Shown one piece after another: positions 1 to 7,759 of a DNA stretch of 64,000 nt. The position numbers were made by a program, and so were the translations under genes. The stretch covers positions 348,073 to 412,072 of the forward strand of contig JACSRW010000032.1 of assembly GCA_014879565.1 (NCBI GenBank), given 5' to 3'. The notes beneath the pieces were generated by a model, which was not told where the DNA came from, did no database searches, and worked only from the letters and a program-made list of their open reading frames with translations. This DNA comes from Chitinophagaceae bacterium (GTDB lineage: Bacteria; Bacteroidota; Bacteroidia; Chitinophagales; Chitinophagaceae). Each line of letters opens with the position of its first letter. The stretch's first letter is position 1.

Positions 1-373
1 CCAGCATAAAACGAATTGTATTGGCAAAACCCATCCCATGGATCAGGCCAAAAAAAAGGGCCAGGAAATAGTTGATCCGGATAGACCGGGGAGTGAATTT
101 TTTCTGAAAAAGATTACTGATGGCGGTTATCACAATGGTACAGGGGATCAGGAATTCTACCCATGCCTGGGAAAAGCGTATGATATCCAGCACACTAAGG
201 GCCAGGGTGAGGGAATGACCAAGGGTAAAAGCGGTTACAAGTATCAGGACCTGTTTCCAGTCATGAATAATATAAATGGCTGCCAGAACTGCAATGAACA
301 AAAGATGATCCATGGCATCCCAGCTCATGATATGTTCCCAGCCCAGCCCGAAATAAAATGAAAAATCGCTCAT
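1..373 (-). CDS. HupE/UreJ-family membrane protein (partial, 3' end outside window)
   Basis: The minus strand reads from an ATG at 373 to the window edge without a stop (124 codons). The protein starts MSDFSFYFGLGWEHIMSWDA and continues with hydrophobic segments, a histidine-rich DHLLF motif, TLGHSLTLAL and FGLIHGMGFAN. These histidine motifs in transmembrane helices are the signature of the HupE/UreJ family, proposed nickel or cobalt permeases or hydrogenase/urease accessory proteins. The C-terminal part is missing. It is divergent from the DUF6702 gene; in other Bacteroidota I recall HupE-like and DUF6702 proteins as neighbours. No hydrogenase or urease gene is visible, so the transported metal is not known. 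Confidence 0.85.
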   Translation of the reverse strand, partial: MSDFSFYFGLGWEHIMSWDAMDHLLFIAVLAAIYIIHDWKQVLILVTAFTLGHSLTLALSVLDIIRFSQAWVEFLIPCTIVITAISNLFQKKFTPRSIRINYFLALFFGLIHGMGFANTIRFML

Positions 374-476
374 CCTTTTTTTGTTTTGTGGTCAAACCAA
401 ACGGTTAATTTTACCGTCTGTCTTTGGTGGTCCAAAATAAGACCTGCCGGCGGAATCCGGAAAAAATTAATTGTCA

Positions 477-986
477 ATGGTATCATCCTTCAATAAATGG
501 CTGCTCCTCCTGGTTTTTACACTGAACTGGGCGGGTAAGCCTATGCCGCACCCCTTTCATGTCAGTGTGGTGGAAATTCAGCACAATGACAGGGAAAAAA
601 CCCTGGAGATCAGTTGTAAAATTTTTACGGATGACTTTGAGCGGATCCTGGCCAAAACCTATCAGGCCAAAGTGGATCTTATTAACCCTCCGGATAAAAC
701 GGCCATGGATAGCCTGGTAAAAAAATACCTGCTCAGCCACCTGGCGGTACAGGTAAACGGGAAAAGGGTGGAATTGTCATACCTGGGTTTTGAGCATGAT
801 AAGGAAGCGGTCTATGGCTATATTGAAGGGGTGGATGTACCGGTGCTGAACCGGATTGCGGTATCCACCAATATGATGTACGACCAGTTTGATGACCAGG
901 TTAATATTCTCCATGTCACGGTAAACGGCCAGCGTAAGAGTACCAAACTGAATTTCCCTGAAACAGAGGCGGGGATTGTTTTTTAG
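477..986 (+). CDS. DUF6702 family secreted protein
   Basis: A 169-residue protein with an N-terminal hydrophobic segment (about residues 5-20) and then the motif HPFHVSVVEI, followed by alternating beta-strand-like sequence. HPFHVS plus a signal peptide matches the DUF6702 proteins of Bacteroidota, whose function is unknown. A TTG two codons upstream (471) could also start it; ATG at 477 was preferred. The divergent neighbour is a HupE-like metal permease, so a role in the periplasm near metal handling is possible but is only a guess from context. Confidence 0.75.
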   Translation: MVSSFNKWLLLLVFTLNWAGKPMPHPFHVSVVEIQHNDREKTLEISCKIFTDDFERILAKTYQAKVDLINPPDKTAMDSLVKKYLLSHLAVQVNGKRVELSYLGFEHDKEAVYGYIEGVDVPVLNRIAVSTNMMYDQFDDQVNILHVTVNGQRKSTKLNFPETEAGIVF

Positions 987-1011
987 AAAACGGGGGTGTG
1001 CCGGGCCGGAT

Positions 1012-2304
1012 TCATTCCATATCTTCTTTCAGTTCCTGGCTCAGGGTGACAAGTACTTTGTCAATCCGGTGACCGTCCATATCAATCACTTCAATGGTAA
1101 ATCCTTTCCAGGTCAGTTTGTCACCTGTTTTAGGAATTCTTTCGAGTTCATGCAGCACGAAGCCGGCGAGTGTGTCAAACTCGTGTTCGCCTTCATTCAT
1201 CCATTCCGCTTTTTCAAAGCGCGTCAGGAAATCATAAAAGGGAATCTGACCGTCCACGATAAATGTGCCGTCCTCCCTTTCCTTGATTTCATAGTCGGGC
1301 ACATCGGGCTGGGGAAGATCTCCCACAATAGCTTCAAGGATATCATTCAGGGTGATCAGTCCGAGGATGCTGCCATATTCATCCACGATAAAGGCCGAAT
1401 GGATTTTTGACTCCTTGAATTTTTCCAGCACCTGATAGGGGGTATTATTTTCCGGCACAAAAAGTGCTGGCCGCATGAGTTCTCTGAACAGGGTATTGTC
1501 CGGGCTGATATAAAGGTCTTTTATGGAGACAACGCCCTTAATATTATCAATCTCCCCGTCACAGATCGGATAGGCGGAGTGTGGCTCCTGCAGGATCTTT
1601 TCCTTGATCTTATCTTCATTTTCATTCACGCCAAACCAGATGATATCACTCCGGTGCGTCATCAGGGAGGTGATATTCCGGTCGCCCAGGTGAAAGACTC
1701 TTTCAATAATTTCCTGCTCGGCTTCTTCAATGGTGCCGGCTTCTGTTCCCTCGGTGATCAGGGTCTTGATTTCTTCCTCTGTTACCGCATCTTCCCGGGA
1801 TCTTTTGATGTTAAACAGGGCAAAAAAGATATTGCTTGTTTTATTCAGCAGCCAGACAAAGGGATGTGTCAGGCGGGCAAATCCCTTCATCGGGCCTGCC
1901 ACCATTTTGGCAATTTTTTCGGAACGAAGCAGTCCGATACGCTTGGGGATAAGTTCTCCGAAAACAATGGAAAGGTAAGTGACCAGGATAACGATCACCG
2001 TGGTGGAGATCGTTTCCGCATAGGGTTGAAGGGGTGTGATTTTTTCCACCCAGGGTTGCAGATCCCTGCCGAATCTTTCCCCTGAATAAACCCCGGTAAT
2101 GATGGAAATCAGGGTAATGCCTATCTGTACGGCCGAAAGGAATAATTCGGGATGATTGGAGAGCGCAAGGGCCAGTTTTGCTTTTTTATCCCCTTTTTCC
2201 GCCAGGTGTTCCAGCCGGGCTTTACGGGCCGAAACCAGGGCGATTTCAGACATCGAAAAAACACCGTTGAGCAGGATGAGAAAACCCAATATGAAAATGT
2301 CCAT
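1012..2304 (-). CDS. CNNM/CorC (hemolysin C-like) transporter-type protein with DUF21 and CBS domains
   Basis: 430 residues. Residues 1-190 are a membrane DUF21/CNNM domain (starts MDIFILGFLILLNGVFSMSE, then SARKARLEHL). Residues about 200-330 hold a tandem CBS pair (MTHRSDIIWFGVNENEDK, later IHSAFIVDEYGSILGLITL). Residues 345-425 are the CorC_HlyC C-terminal domain (ADGQIPF-like: FIVDGQIPFYDFLTRF). The family is linked to magnesium and cobalt homeostasis; in Bacteroidota the related GldE is tied to gliding, but nothing here decides between these. Its ATG shares one base with the stop codon of the PAP2 gene upstream, so the two are probably translated from one message. Confidence 0.9.
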   Translation of the reverse strand: MDIFILGFLILLNGVFSMSEIALVSARKARLEHLAEKGDKKAKLALALSNHPELFLSAVQIGITLISIITGVYSGERFGRDLQPWVEKITPLQPYAETISTTVIVILVTYLSIVFGELIPKRIGLLRSEKIAKMVAGPMKGFARLTHPFVWLLNKTSNIFFALFNIKRSREDAVTEEEIKTLITEGTEAGTIEEAEQEIIERVFHLGDRNITSLMTHRSDIIWFGVNENEDKIKEKILQEPHSAYPICDGEIDNIKGVVSIKDLYISPDNTLFRELMRPALFVPENNTPYQVLEKFKESKIHSAFIVDEYGSILGLITLNDILEAIVGDLPQPDVPDYEIKEREDGTFIVDGQIPFYDFLTRFEKAEWMNEGEHEFDTLAGFVLHELERIPKTGDKLTWKGFTIEVIDMDGHRIDKVLVTLSQELKEDME

Positions 2305-2912
2305 CAGACGGAAACAGTTGGTTGATTACCGAAGATAGCAAATCCGAACCGCTTATTGAAAAGCGTACCGGTAGCCAGCCCGAAAACTGTGCCCAGCAGG
2401 GCGCCGGTGAGCACATCAAGGGGGTAATGAACGCCCACATATACCTGGGCATAGGCCACGGATGCTGCCCAGCCTATAGCCAGCCAGGCCCATTTGCCAA
2501 TAACGGGACGAAGAGTCACCAGGGCAAATACCCCCATTCCGAAATGATTGGCCGCATGGTTGGAAATAAAACTGAAACCGGATCCGCAATGCTCAAGCAG
2601 CAGCCGGGTATACATGAAAAAATCCGGATCATTACAGGGGCGTACCCGTTCAAACACTTTTTTAAATGCCTGTGTTCCGGTGATGTCGCAGAGGGCAAAT
2701 GTGCAGATAAAGAGCAGGGCCCACCACGCGCCTTTACCGCGGAAATTCATTACGGTAAACAAAAGCAGGAAAAGATAAAGAGGGGCCCAGTATTCGGCGG
2801 TCCGCCAGAGAGGGAGGAGACTGTCAAGCCACGGGTGTGTCCACTGGCTGTTCAGTTTTATATACAGCCATTTATCCCATTGTACCAGTTTGTCAACCAG
2901 AGAGATTGCCAT
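2304..2912 (-). CDS. PAP2-family membrane phosphatase
   Basis: About 202 residues with several membrane helices. The three phosphatase motifs are visible: KKVFERVRPC (motif 1), FISNHAANHFG (motif 2, with SNH instead of the usual SGH) and YVGVHYPLDVLTGA (motif 3, with the catalytic His and Asp). PAP2 enzymes remove phosphate from lipid phosphates such as undecaprenyl pyrophosphate or phosphatidate; the substrate cannot be told. Another ATG lies at 2921, but a -7 box (2926-2933) would put the transcript start on top of it, so the ATG at 2912 (MAISLVDKL) was chosen. It overlaps the downstream CNNM gene by one base. Confidence 0.88.
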   Translation of the reverse strand: MAISLVDKLVQWDKWLYIKLNSQWTHPWLDSLLPLWRTAEYWAPLYLFLLLFTVMNFRGKGAWWALLFICTFALCDITGTQAFKKVFERVRPCNDPDFFMYTRLLLEHCGSGFSFISNHAANHFGMGVFALVTLRPVIGKWAWLAIGWAASVAYAQVYVGVHYPLDVLTGALLGTVFGLATGTLFNKRFGFAIFGNQPTVSV

Positions 2913-2925
2913 CCATACCATGGAA

Positions 2926-2933
2926 CAAAAATA
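2926..2933 (-). promoter_or_regulatory. Bacteroidota -7 box TATTTTTG for the PAP2/CNNM pair
   Basis: The minus strand reads TATTTTTG, matching TAnnTTTG, only 5 bases before the first possible ATG. The message would have almost no 5' leader. No clear TTG at -33 was found. Confidence 0.45.
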
Positions 2934-3042
2934 ACGGATGTCTGGTTTCTTTGCTGAGCGGATTGAAATAAGTGCGGGCGGGTATGGACATTCCCGTTTT
3001 AAGTGTTTTCTTTGCGCGTTAAGCCGGGTTGCTTATCCTTAC

Positions 3043-5022
3043 ATGCTGACCAGATTCAAAATACCAAAAACCTTATTGTGGGTAGCCAATCTTTTTGGCA
3101 TCTTCCTGCTCTTATTCACTCTTTTCCGGCTTATCACCTATCTGGCTTTCCGGCCTGAATCAGTCAGTTTCGGGCAGGCGCTTCCCTCCTTTGGGATGGG
3201 TATCCGGTATGATCTTCGCTGGATATCCGTAATCCTCCTGCCGGTGGTTTTATTCAGTATCACACCCCGGTTTTCTCCTTTTTTTTCAGCGAGGAATAAA
3301 AAATGGTGGACCTGGTATCTTGCGCTTATCACGTTTATCGTGTTTTTCTTTTTTGCAGCCGGTTTCGGCAGTTTCTCCTATAATCGGACACCCCTGGATG
3401 CCGGTGCGATGAATTTTGCGGAAGATTTTACGATTTCGCTGAAAATGATCTGGCAGACTTATCCCCTGATCTGGATGCTGCTCGGGTTGCTGGTGGCGGT
3501 TCTTATTTTCCGGTGGATGTATCACCGCAGTCACTGGCAGGTGATTAACCGAACGGATGGAAAACGGATACCGCACCGCCGTAAACATTTTTTGTTCGTA
3601 GCCCTGATCCTGGTAGCCCTGGTCTATGGTACCCCGGGATGGCCACCCCTGAGCCGCAAGGACAGTTTCCGTTTTTCAAACAGTTTTCTTTCTTACCTGG
3701 CGATCAATCCGCTGCAGAACTTCGTAGCCACCCTCCGCCTTCGTAAACCTGATTATAACCAGCAAAAAGCCCGGGAAGTGTTTCCGGTTATGGCAGAATG
3801 GCTGGATTTGCCGGAGCCGGATAAATTCAGTTACCGGCGGGAACTGGCCCCCAGGAGTGCTGCATTTGAAAGCCGGCCCAATATTGTATTGGTGCAATGC
3901 GAGTCATTCAGTATGTACAAAAGCAGCATGAGCGGAAATCCGCTTAACGCCACTCCTTACTTTGATTCTTTATGCCGGCAGGGCATATTCTTTGAACGTT
4001 GTTTTTCCCCTCATTTCTCTACAGCCCGGGCCCTTTTCGCCATTTTGTCGGGTATCCCGGATGCCCAATTATTTAAGTTTTCAACCCGTAATCCGGAAGC
4101 GCTGAACCAGCGCACCATTATCAATGAACTGGAAGGGTACGAAAAACATTATTTCCTCGGCGGGGATCCGGAGTTTAACAACTTTGAAGGTATACTGGGA
4201 AATATCCGCGGTTTGCAGATGCATACCGGGGATTCCATCCGGGCTCCCCGTATTAATGTGTGGGGGGTAAGTGACAAAGATCTTTTTCTGGCAGCGCATG
4301 AGGAGTTCAGGAAGAAAGACAAACCTTTTTTTGCCTATATCCAGACAGCCGGAAATCACCGGCCATACAATAAAACCATACCGGAATCGGACACGGATTT
4401 TGTACGTGTGCAGATACCTGAAGAGCAATTGCTGAAATATGGCTTTGAATCGCTGGATGAATACAACTGTTTCCGTTATTCAGATTATTGTTTCCGGGAG
4501 TTTATCGAAGCTGCCAAAAAGGAAGCCTATTTTGAAAATACCCTCTTTGTTTTTGTCGGCGATCATGGACTGGCAGGTAATGCGCAGGCCCTGTATCCGC
4601 CCGTCTGGACAGAACAAAGGCTAACGGATGTGCATGTGCCGCTTCTTTTTTATGCCCCCTCTCTGCTGACGGCCCAGCGGCGGACTGAAGTGGTTTCCCA
4701 GATTGATGTGCTGCCTACTATTGCCGGTATGCTGCATCATTCCTATGTGAATACCACGCTGGGCCGTGACCTGCTGGATCCGTCAAAAAAGAAATCATTT
4801 GCGTTTATTACCAATACAGCAGACCGGATCGGGATGGTAACAGATTCTTTTTATTTTTCAAAGAATATAAACTCCGGGGAAGAATTGCTGACACTGATGC
4901 ATCACCCCGTCCGGCCCTACAAACAGGTTGTCCTTGATTCTGTACGACGCAGTTTATCCGGGTTTACGATGGCCTATTTCGAGACCGCAAAGTACCTGCT
5001 GATGAATAACCGCGAAAACTAG
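3043..5022 (+). CDS. LTA synthase-like sulfatase family protein (membrane phosphoglycerol transferase type)
   Basis: 659 residues from ATG 3043 (MLTRFKIPKTLLWVANLFG). The reading frame is open for 35 codons upstream, but that part is not hydrophobic and lies in the divergent promoter region. Residues 1-200 hold five membrane helices. The extracellular sulfatase-fold domain starts at NIVLVQCESFSMY, has FSTARALFAILSG with the presumed nucleophile Thr327, then AYIQTAGNHRPYNK and FVFVGDHGLAG with the metal-binding Asp and His. This architecture is that of LtaS, OpgB and EptA-like enzymes, which move head groups from phospholipids onto envelope glycans. Gram-negative Bacteroidota lack lipoteichoic acid, so the acceptor is unknown. 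Its TAG stop shares the palindrome CTAG with the convergent methyltransferase stop. Confidence 0.88.
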   Translation: MLTRFKIPKTLLWVANLFGIFLLLFTLFRLITYLAFRPESVSFGQALPSFGMGIRYDLRWISVILLPVVLFSITPRFSPFFSARNKKWWTWYLALITFIVFFFFAAGFGSFSYNRTPLDAGAMNFAEDFTISLKMIWQTYPLIWMLLGLLVAVLIFRWMYHRSHWQVINRTDGKRIPHRRKHFLFVALILVALVYGTPGWPPLSRKDSFRFSNSFLSYLAINPLQNFVATLRLRKPDYNQQKAREVFPVMAEWLDLPEPDKFSYRRELAPRSAAFESRPNIVLVQCESFSMYKSSMSGNPLNATPYFDSLCRQGIFFERCFSPHFSTARALFAILSGIPDAQLFKFSTRNPEALNQRTIINELEGYEKHYFLGGDPEFNNFEGILGNIRGLQMHTGDSIRAPRINVWGVSDKDLFLAAHEEFRKKDKPFFAYIQTAGNHRPYNKTIPESDTDFVRVQIPEEQLLKYGFESLDEYNCFRYSDYCFREFIEAAKKEAYFENTLFVFVGDHGLAGNAQALYPPVWTEQRLTDVHVPLLFYAPSLLTAQRRTEVVSQIDVLPTIAGMLHHSYVNTTLGRDLLDPSKKKSFAFITNTADRIGMVTDSFYFSKNINSGEELLTLMHHPVRPYKQVVLDSVRRSLSGFTMAYFETAKYLLMNNREN

Positions 5023-5759
5023 TGTTTCTTGCAGGCCTGGATAATCAGCCTGGGTGAATGCTGCACATCATAATGTCCCAGCTGGTAATCGCCGAATATT
5101 TCCTGCACCTGGAGTCCCTGGTAAGCAAGCATTTCAGTAAAATCACCCAGATTGAATTTTGCCACTTTTTCCGTGTAGGAATATGGATGAGGGAGAACCG
5201 GATCGGAGATCGTTATTCGTTTATGAAAATGAGTGCTGTCGTCCCAGCGCTGAATTGAATAAACAGTTGCGCCGACTTTTTTTTCTTCTTCATGCCTGAG
5301 GCCGTTTTCTGCGTAATGTACATTGAGATAGTCAATGACAAAACAACCACCGGGCTTCAGGCTGGCTGCTATTGTCCGGATCGCGGCATCGTGTTCCCGG
5401 CGGGTGCGGAAGTACCCGAAGCTGGTAAAAAAATTAAAAGCATATTGGTAATAATTACTCCGGAAAGGCAGGCGCATATCATGGATAAAAAACTCAGTTC
5501 CGGCAGGTGCTGTTTTTATGGCTTCTTCGATACTCCGGGGAGCAATATCTATTCCGGTTACCTGGTATCCCATCGAAGCAAGAATTTTGCTGTGACGGCC
5601 TCTGCCACAGGCCACATCCAGCATCCGCGAAGCCGGTTCGGGCCGGAGATAACGGATCAGTTCCCCGATGAAGGCAGCCGCTTCCTTTTCATCCCGCTCA
5701 AAATATAGTTTATGATAGAAAGAAGAATTAAACCAGTCTTGGTACCAGGCAGTTTCCAT
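5019..5759 (-). CDS. class I SAM-dependent methyltransferase
   Basis: 246 residues starting METAWYQDWFNSSFYHKLYF. The SAM-binding motif I is LDVACGRGRHSKILA, followed by YQVTGIDIAP (motif II acidic residue), FIHDMRLPF and SLKPGGCFVIDYLN. Such free-standing methyltransferases act on small molecules or cofactors; the substrate is not evident. The frame is open to 5792, but a TACTTTTG -7 box at 5767-5774 lies between, so the ATG at 5759 is the start and the message would be nearly leaderless. The 3' end overlaps the LTA-synthase-like gene by four bases. Confidence 0.85.
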   Translation of the reverse strand: METAWYQDWFNSSFYHKLYFERDEKEAAAFIGELIRYLRPEPASRMLDVACGRGRHSKILASMGYQVTGIDIAPRSIEEAIKTAPAGTEFFIHDMRLPFRSNYYQYAFNFFTSFGYFRTRREHDAAIRTIAASLKPGGCFVIDYLNVHYAENGLRHEEEKKVGATVYSIQRWDDSTHFHKRITISDPVLPHPYSYTEKVAKFNLGDFTEMLAYQGLQVQEIFGDYQLGHYDVQHSPRLIIQACKKH

Positions 5760-5766
5760 GCTGCTG

Positions 5767-5774
5767 CAAAAGTA
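5767..5774 (-). promoter_or_regulatory. -7 box TACTTTTG for the methyltransferase gene
   Basis: Matches TAnnTTTG on the minus strand, 7 bases before the ATG at 5759. A TTG 15 bases further upstream is closer than the usual 19-21. It decides the methyltransferase start. Confidence 0.5.
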
Positions 5775-5813
5775 AGCTCTGTGTAAATACAAAGCTGTTG
5801 CTGTTGAATTGCT

Positions 5814-5821
5814 TATTTTTG
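5814..5821 (+). promoter_or_regulatory. -7 box TATTTTTG for glmM
   Basis: Matches TAnnTTTG, 19 bases before the GTG start of the mutase gene. No TTG at the expected distance. Confidence 0.4.
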
Positions 5822-5840
5822 CCCCCCTAAAACAGAAAAT

Positions 5841-7220
5841 GTGGCATTAATTAAGAGTATTTCAGGTATACGGGGCACAATCGGCGGAGAACCGGGAGAT
5901 AACCTCACCCCGGTGGATATTGTAAAGTATACCGCCGCTTTTGGTACCCTGCTAGCCGAAGGGAAAACAAATCCCCGGGTTGTGGTGGGCCGTGATGGCC
6001 GGATCAGCGGGGAGATGGTGCAGCAACTGGTGGTCAGTACCCTCAGCGCATTGGGGATAGCGGTTACGGATATTGGTCTGTCTACTACGCCAACAGTGGA
6101 AGTAGCGGTCAAATCTGCCGGTGCAGACGGGGGAATTATTCTGACAGCCAGTCATAACCCCCGTGAATGGAATGCCCTTAAACTCTTAAACAGTGAAGGA
6201 GAGTTCATTTCGGCTGAAACTGGCGCCCGGGTCTTGCAACTGGCCGAAGAGGCGCAATTCAGTTTTGCCCCGGTTGACAAACTGGGAGCAGTAACAAGGG
6301 ATGAAAGCTGGATGCAGAAACATATTGATGCGATACTTCAGTATCCCCTGGTGGACACAGCAGCTATTGCCAAAAGTAATTTCAGTGTGGTGGTGGATGC
6401 GATTAATTCCACCGGCGCCACATTTGTACCCGCCCTCCTGCAGGCCCTGGGGGTTATGAATATCAAGGTTATTAACGGGGAAATAAACGGCCGTTTTGCC
6501 CATAATCCGGAACCCCTGCCTGAGCACCTCACCCAGTTGTGCAATGAAGTGGTTCAGCAAAAAGCCGACCTGGGGATCGCCGTAGATCCGGATGTGGACA
6601 GACTTTGTTTTGTGAATGAAGATGGTTCTCTTTTTGGCGAGGAGTTTACGCTTGTTGCCGTAGCCGATTATGTACTGAGTAAATGTAAGGGGAATACGGT
6701 CAGCAATATGAGCAGCACAAAGGCGTTGAAAGAAATTACCCTTAAACACGGGGGGCAGTATTTCCCGGCAGCTGTCGGAGAAGTTAATGTGGTAAAAAAA
6801 ATGAAAGAAAATTCGGCGGTTATCGGCGGAGAAGGTAACGGGGGAATCATTGTGCCGGATTTTCATTATGGCCGCGATGCCCTTATCGGTATCGCACTTT
6901 TCCTGAGCCATCTGGCCGGTCATAAAAAAGGAATTAAGTCCTTACGGAGCTGTTACCCGGATTATTTTATATCCAAAAATAAGATTGAACTGAAACCCGG
7001 GATTGATGTAAAGGCCATCCTTGAAAAAATCAGAGAAAAATACAGGAATCAGCCGGTAAACACGGAAGACGGGCTTAAAATTGAATTTGACAATGACTGG
7101 GTGCATCTCCGTAGTTCCAATACAGAACCCATCATCCGTATTTACGCGGAAAGTGATTTTGAGACCAAGGCCAATAATATCGCCGCGCAACTGATGCGGG
7201 ATATCCGGGAATTTGTCTGA
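5841..7220 (+). CDS. glmM: phosphoglucosamine mutase (phosphohexomutase family)
   Basis: 459 residues from a GTG start (MALIKSISGIRGTIGG); an ATG two bases upstream is in a frame that stops at once. The phosphoserine loop is ILTASHNPREWN with Ser104, the metal loop is VDPDVDRLCF, the sugar loop is VIGGEGNGGI and the C-terminal phosphate loop is LRSSNTEPIIRIY. The enzyme interconverts glucosamine-6-phosphate and glucosamine-1-phosphate on the way to UDP-GlcNAc, lipid A and peptidoglycan. The GEGNGG loop and the Ser104 position favour GlmM over phosphomannomutase, but the family overlaps in specificity. It stands alone, convergent to a small exported protein. Confidence 0.85.
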   Translation: MALIKSISGIRGTIGGEPGDNLTPVDIVKYTAAFGTLLAEGKTNPRVVVGRDGRISGEMVQQLVVSTLSALGIAVTDIGLSTTPTVEVAVKSAGADGGIILTASHNPREWNALKLLNSEGEFISAETGARVLQLAEEAQFSFAPVDKLGAVTRDESWMQKHIDAILQYPLVDTAAIAKSNFSVVVDAINSTGATFVPALLQALGVMNIKVINGEINGRFAHNPEPLPEHLTQLCNEVVQQKADLGIAVDPDVDRLCFVNEDGSLFGEEFTLVAVADYVLSKCKGNTVSNMSSTKALKEITLKHGGQYFPAAVGEVNVVKKMKENSAVIGGEGNGGIIVPDFHYGRDALIGIALFLSHLAGHKKGIKSLRSCYPDYFISKNKIELKPGIDVKAILEKIREKYRNQPVNTEDGLKIEFDNDWVHLRSSNTEPIIRIYAESDFETKANNIAAQLMRDIREFV

Positions 7221-7265
7221 TGGGTATAGTTTGATTTTTGTCTTCTGTGTCCAACTGCAGTAAGG

Positions 7266-7739
7266 TCAGAACCTCATTTTGAGTCCGAATCCATGACGGG
7301 TTCCACCCAGGCTGAACTGCGGCCGGAAACGGCCGGTTTTTTGCAGGCTGCCGTTATACATTTTAACTGCATTCCGGGCCCGTTTTGTAAAACCTGCTTC
7401 AAAAGGGATGGCAACAATGACCAGTCCCGCCCCGATACCAGCCAGGGTCCAGTTGGCATCTCCGCCACCCAGCTCTGTTCCGATTGGCCAGCCGATCAGG
7501 GCTCCCCCGGCAAATGAAAAAATAAAGGAAAAGGCCTGATTGGTTTTTGCCTTTTTCATTTCCAGGTAAGCGGGATTATGCTGCTGCAGCGTTTGCATCA
7601 GGGCCGTATTGTTCAGCCGGTTGCCGTTTTGTAAAAACTGGGTGCCCCAGAAATTCTTTTTAAATTCAATGGGACCACTGTTTTGGGCACAGGCTACAAT
7701 GCTGGCAGTAAGCAGGAGAGAGAGAAATATACTTTTCAT
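7266..7739 (-). CDS. hypothetical exported protein
   Basis: 157 residues with a signal peptide (MKSIFLSLLLTASIVACAQN). The VAC end could be a lipobox, or cleavage could occur after ACA. Residues 68-105 contain two glycine-rich hydrophobic stretches (FSFAGGALIGWPIG and LAGIGAGLVIVAIPF) that resemble a helical hairpin, and the C-terminus ends KMRF with a final aromatic residue. I do not recognise a named family. It lies downstream of, and on the same strand as, the molybdenum hydroxylase subunits after a 20-base gap, so co-transcription is possible. Confidence 0.65.
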   Translation of the reverse strand: MKSIFLSLLLTASIVACAQNSGPIEFKKNFWGTQFLQNGNRLNNTALMQTLQQHNPAYLEMKKAKTNQAFSFIFSFAGGALIGWPIGTELGGGDANWTLAGIGAGLVIVAIPFEAGFTKRARNAVKMYNGSLQKTGRFRPQFSLGGTRHGFGLKMRF

Positions 7740-7759
7740 AAACTTGTTTTATTGGGTAT

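Noticed and set aside
38..361. Plus-strand frame of 107 codons at the left edge
   Set aside because: It is antisense to a HupE-like membrane protein whose minus-strand frame has clear family motifs.
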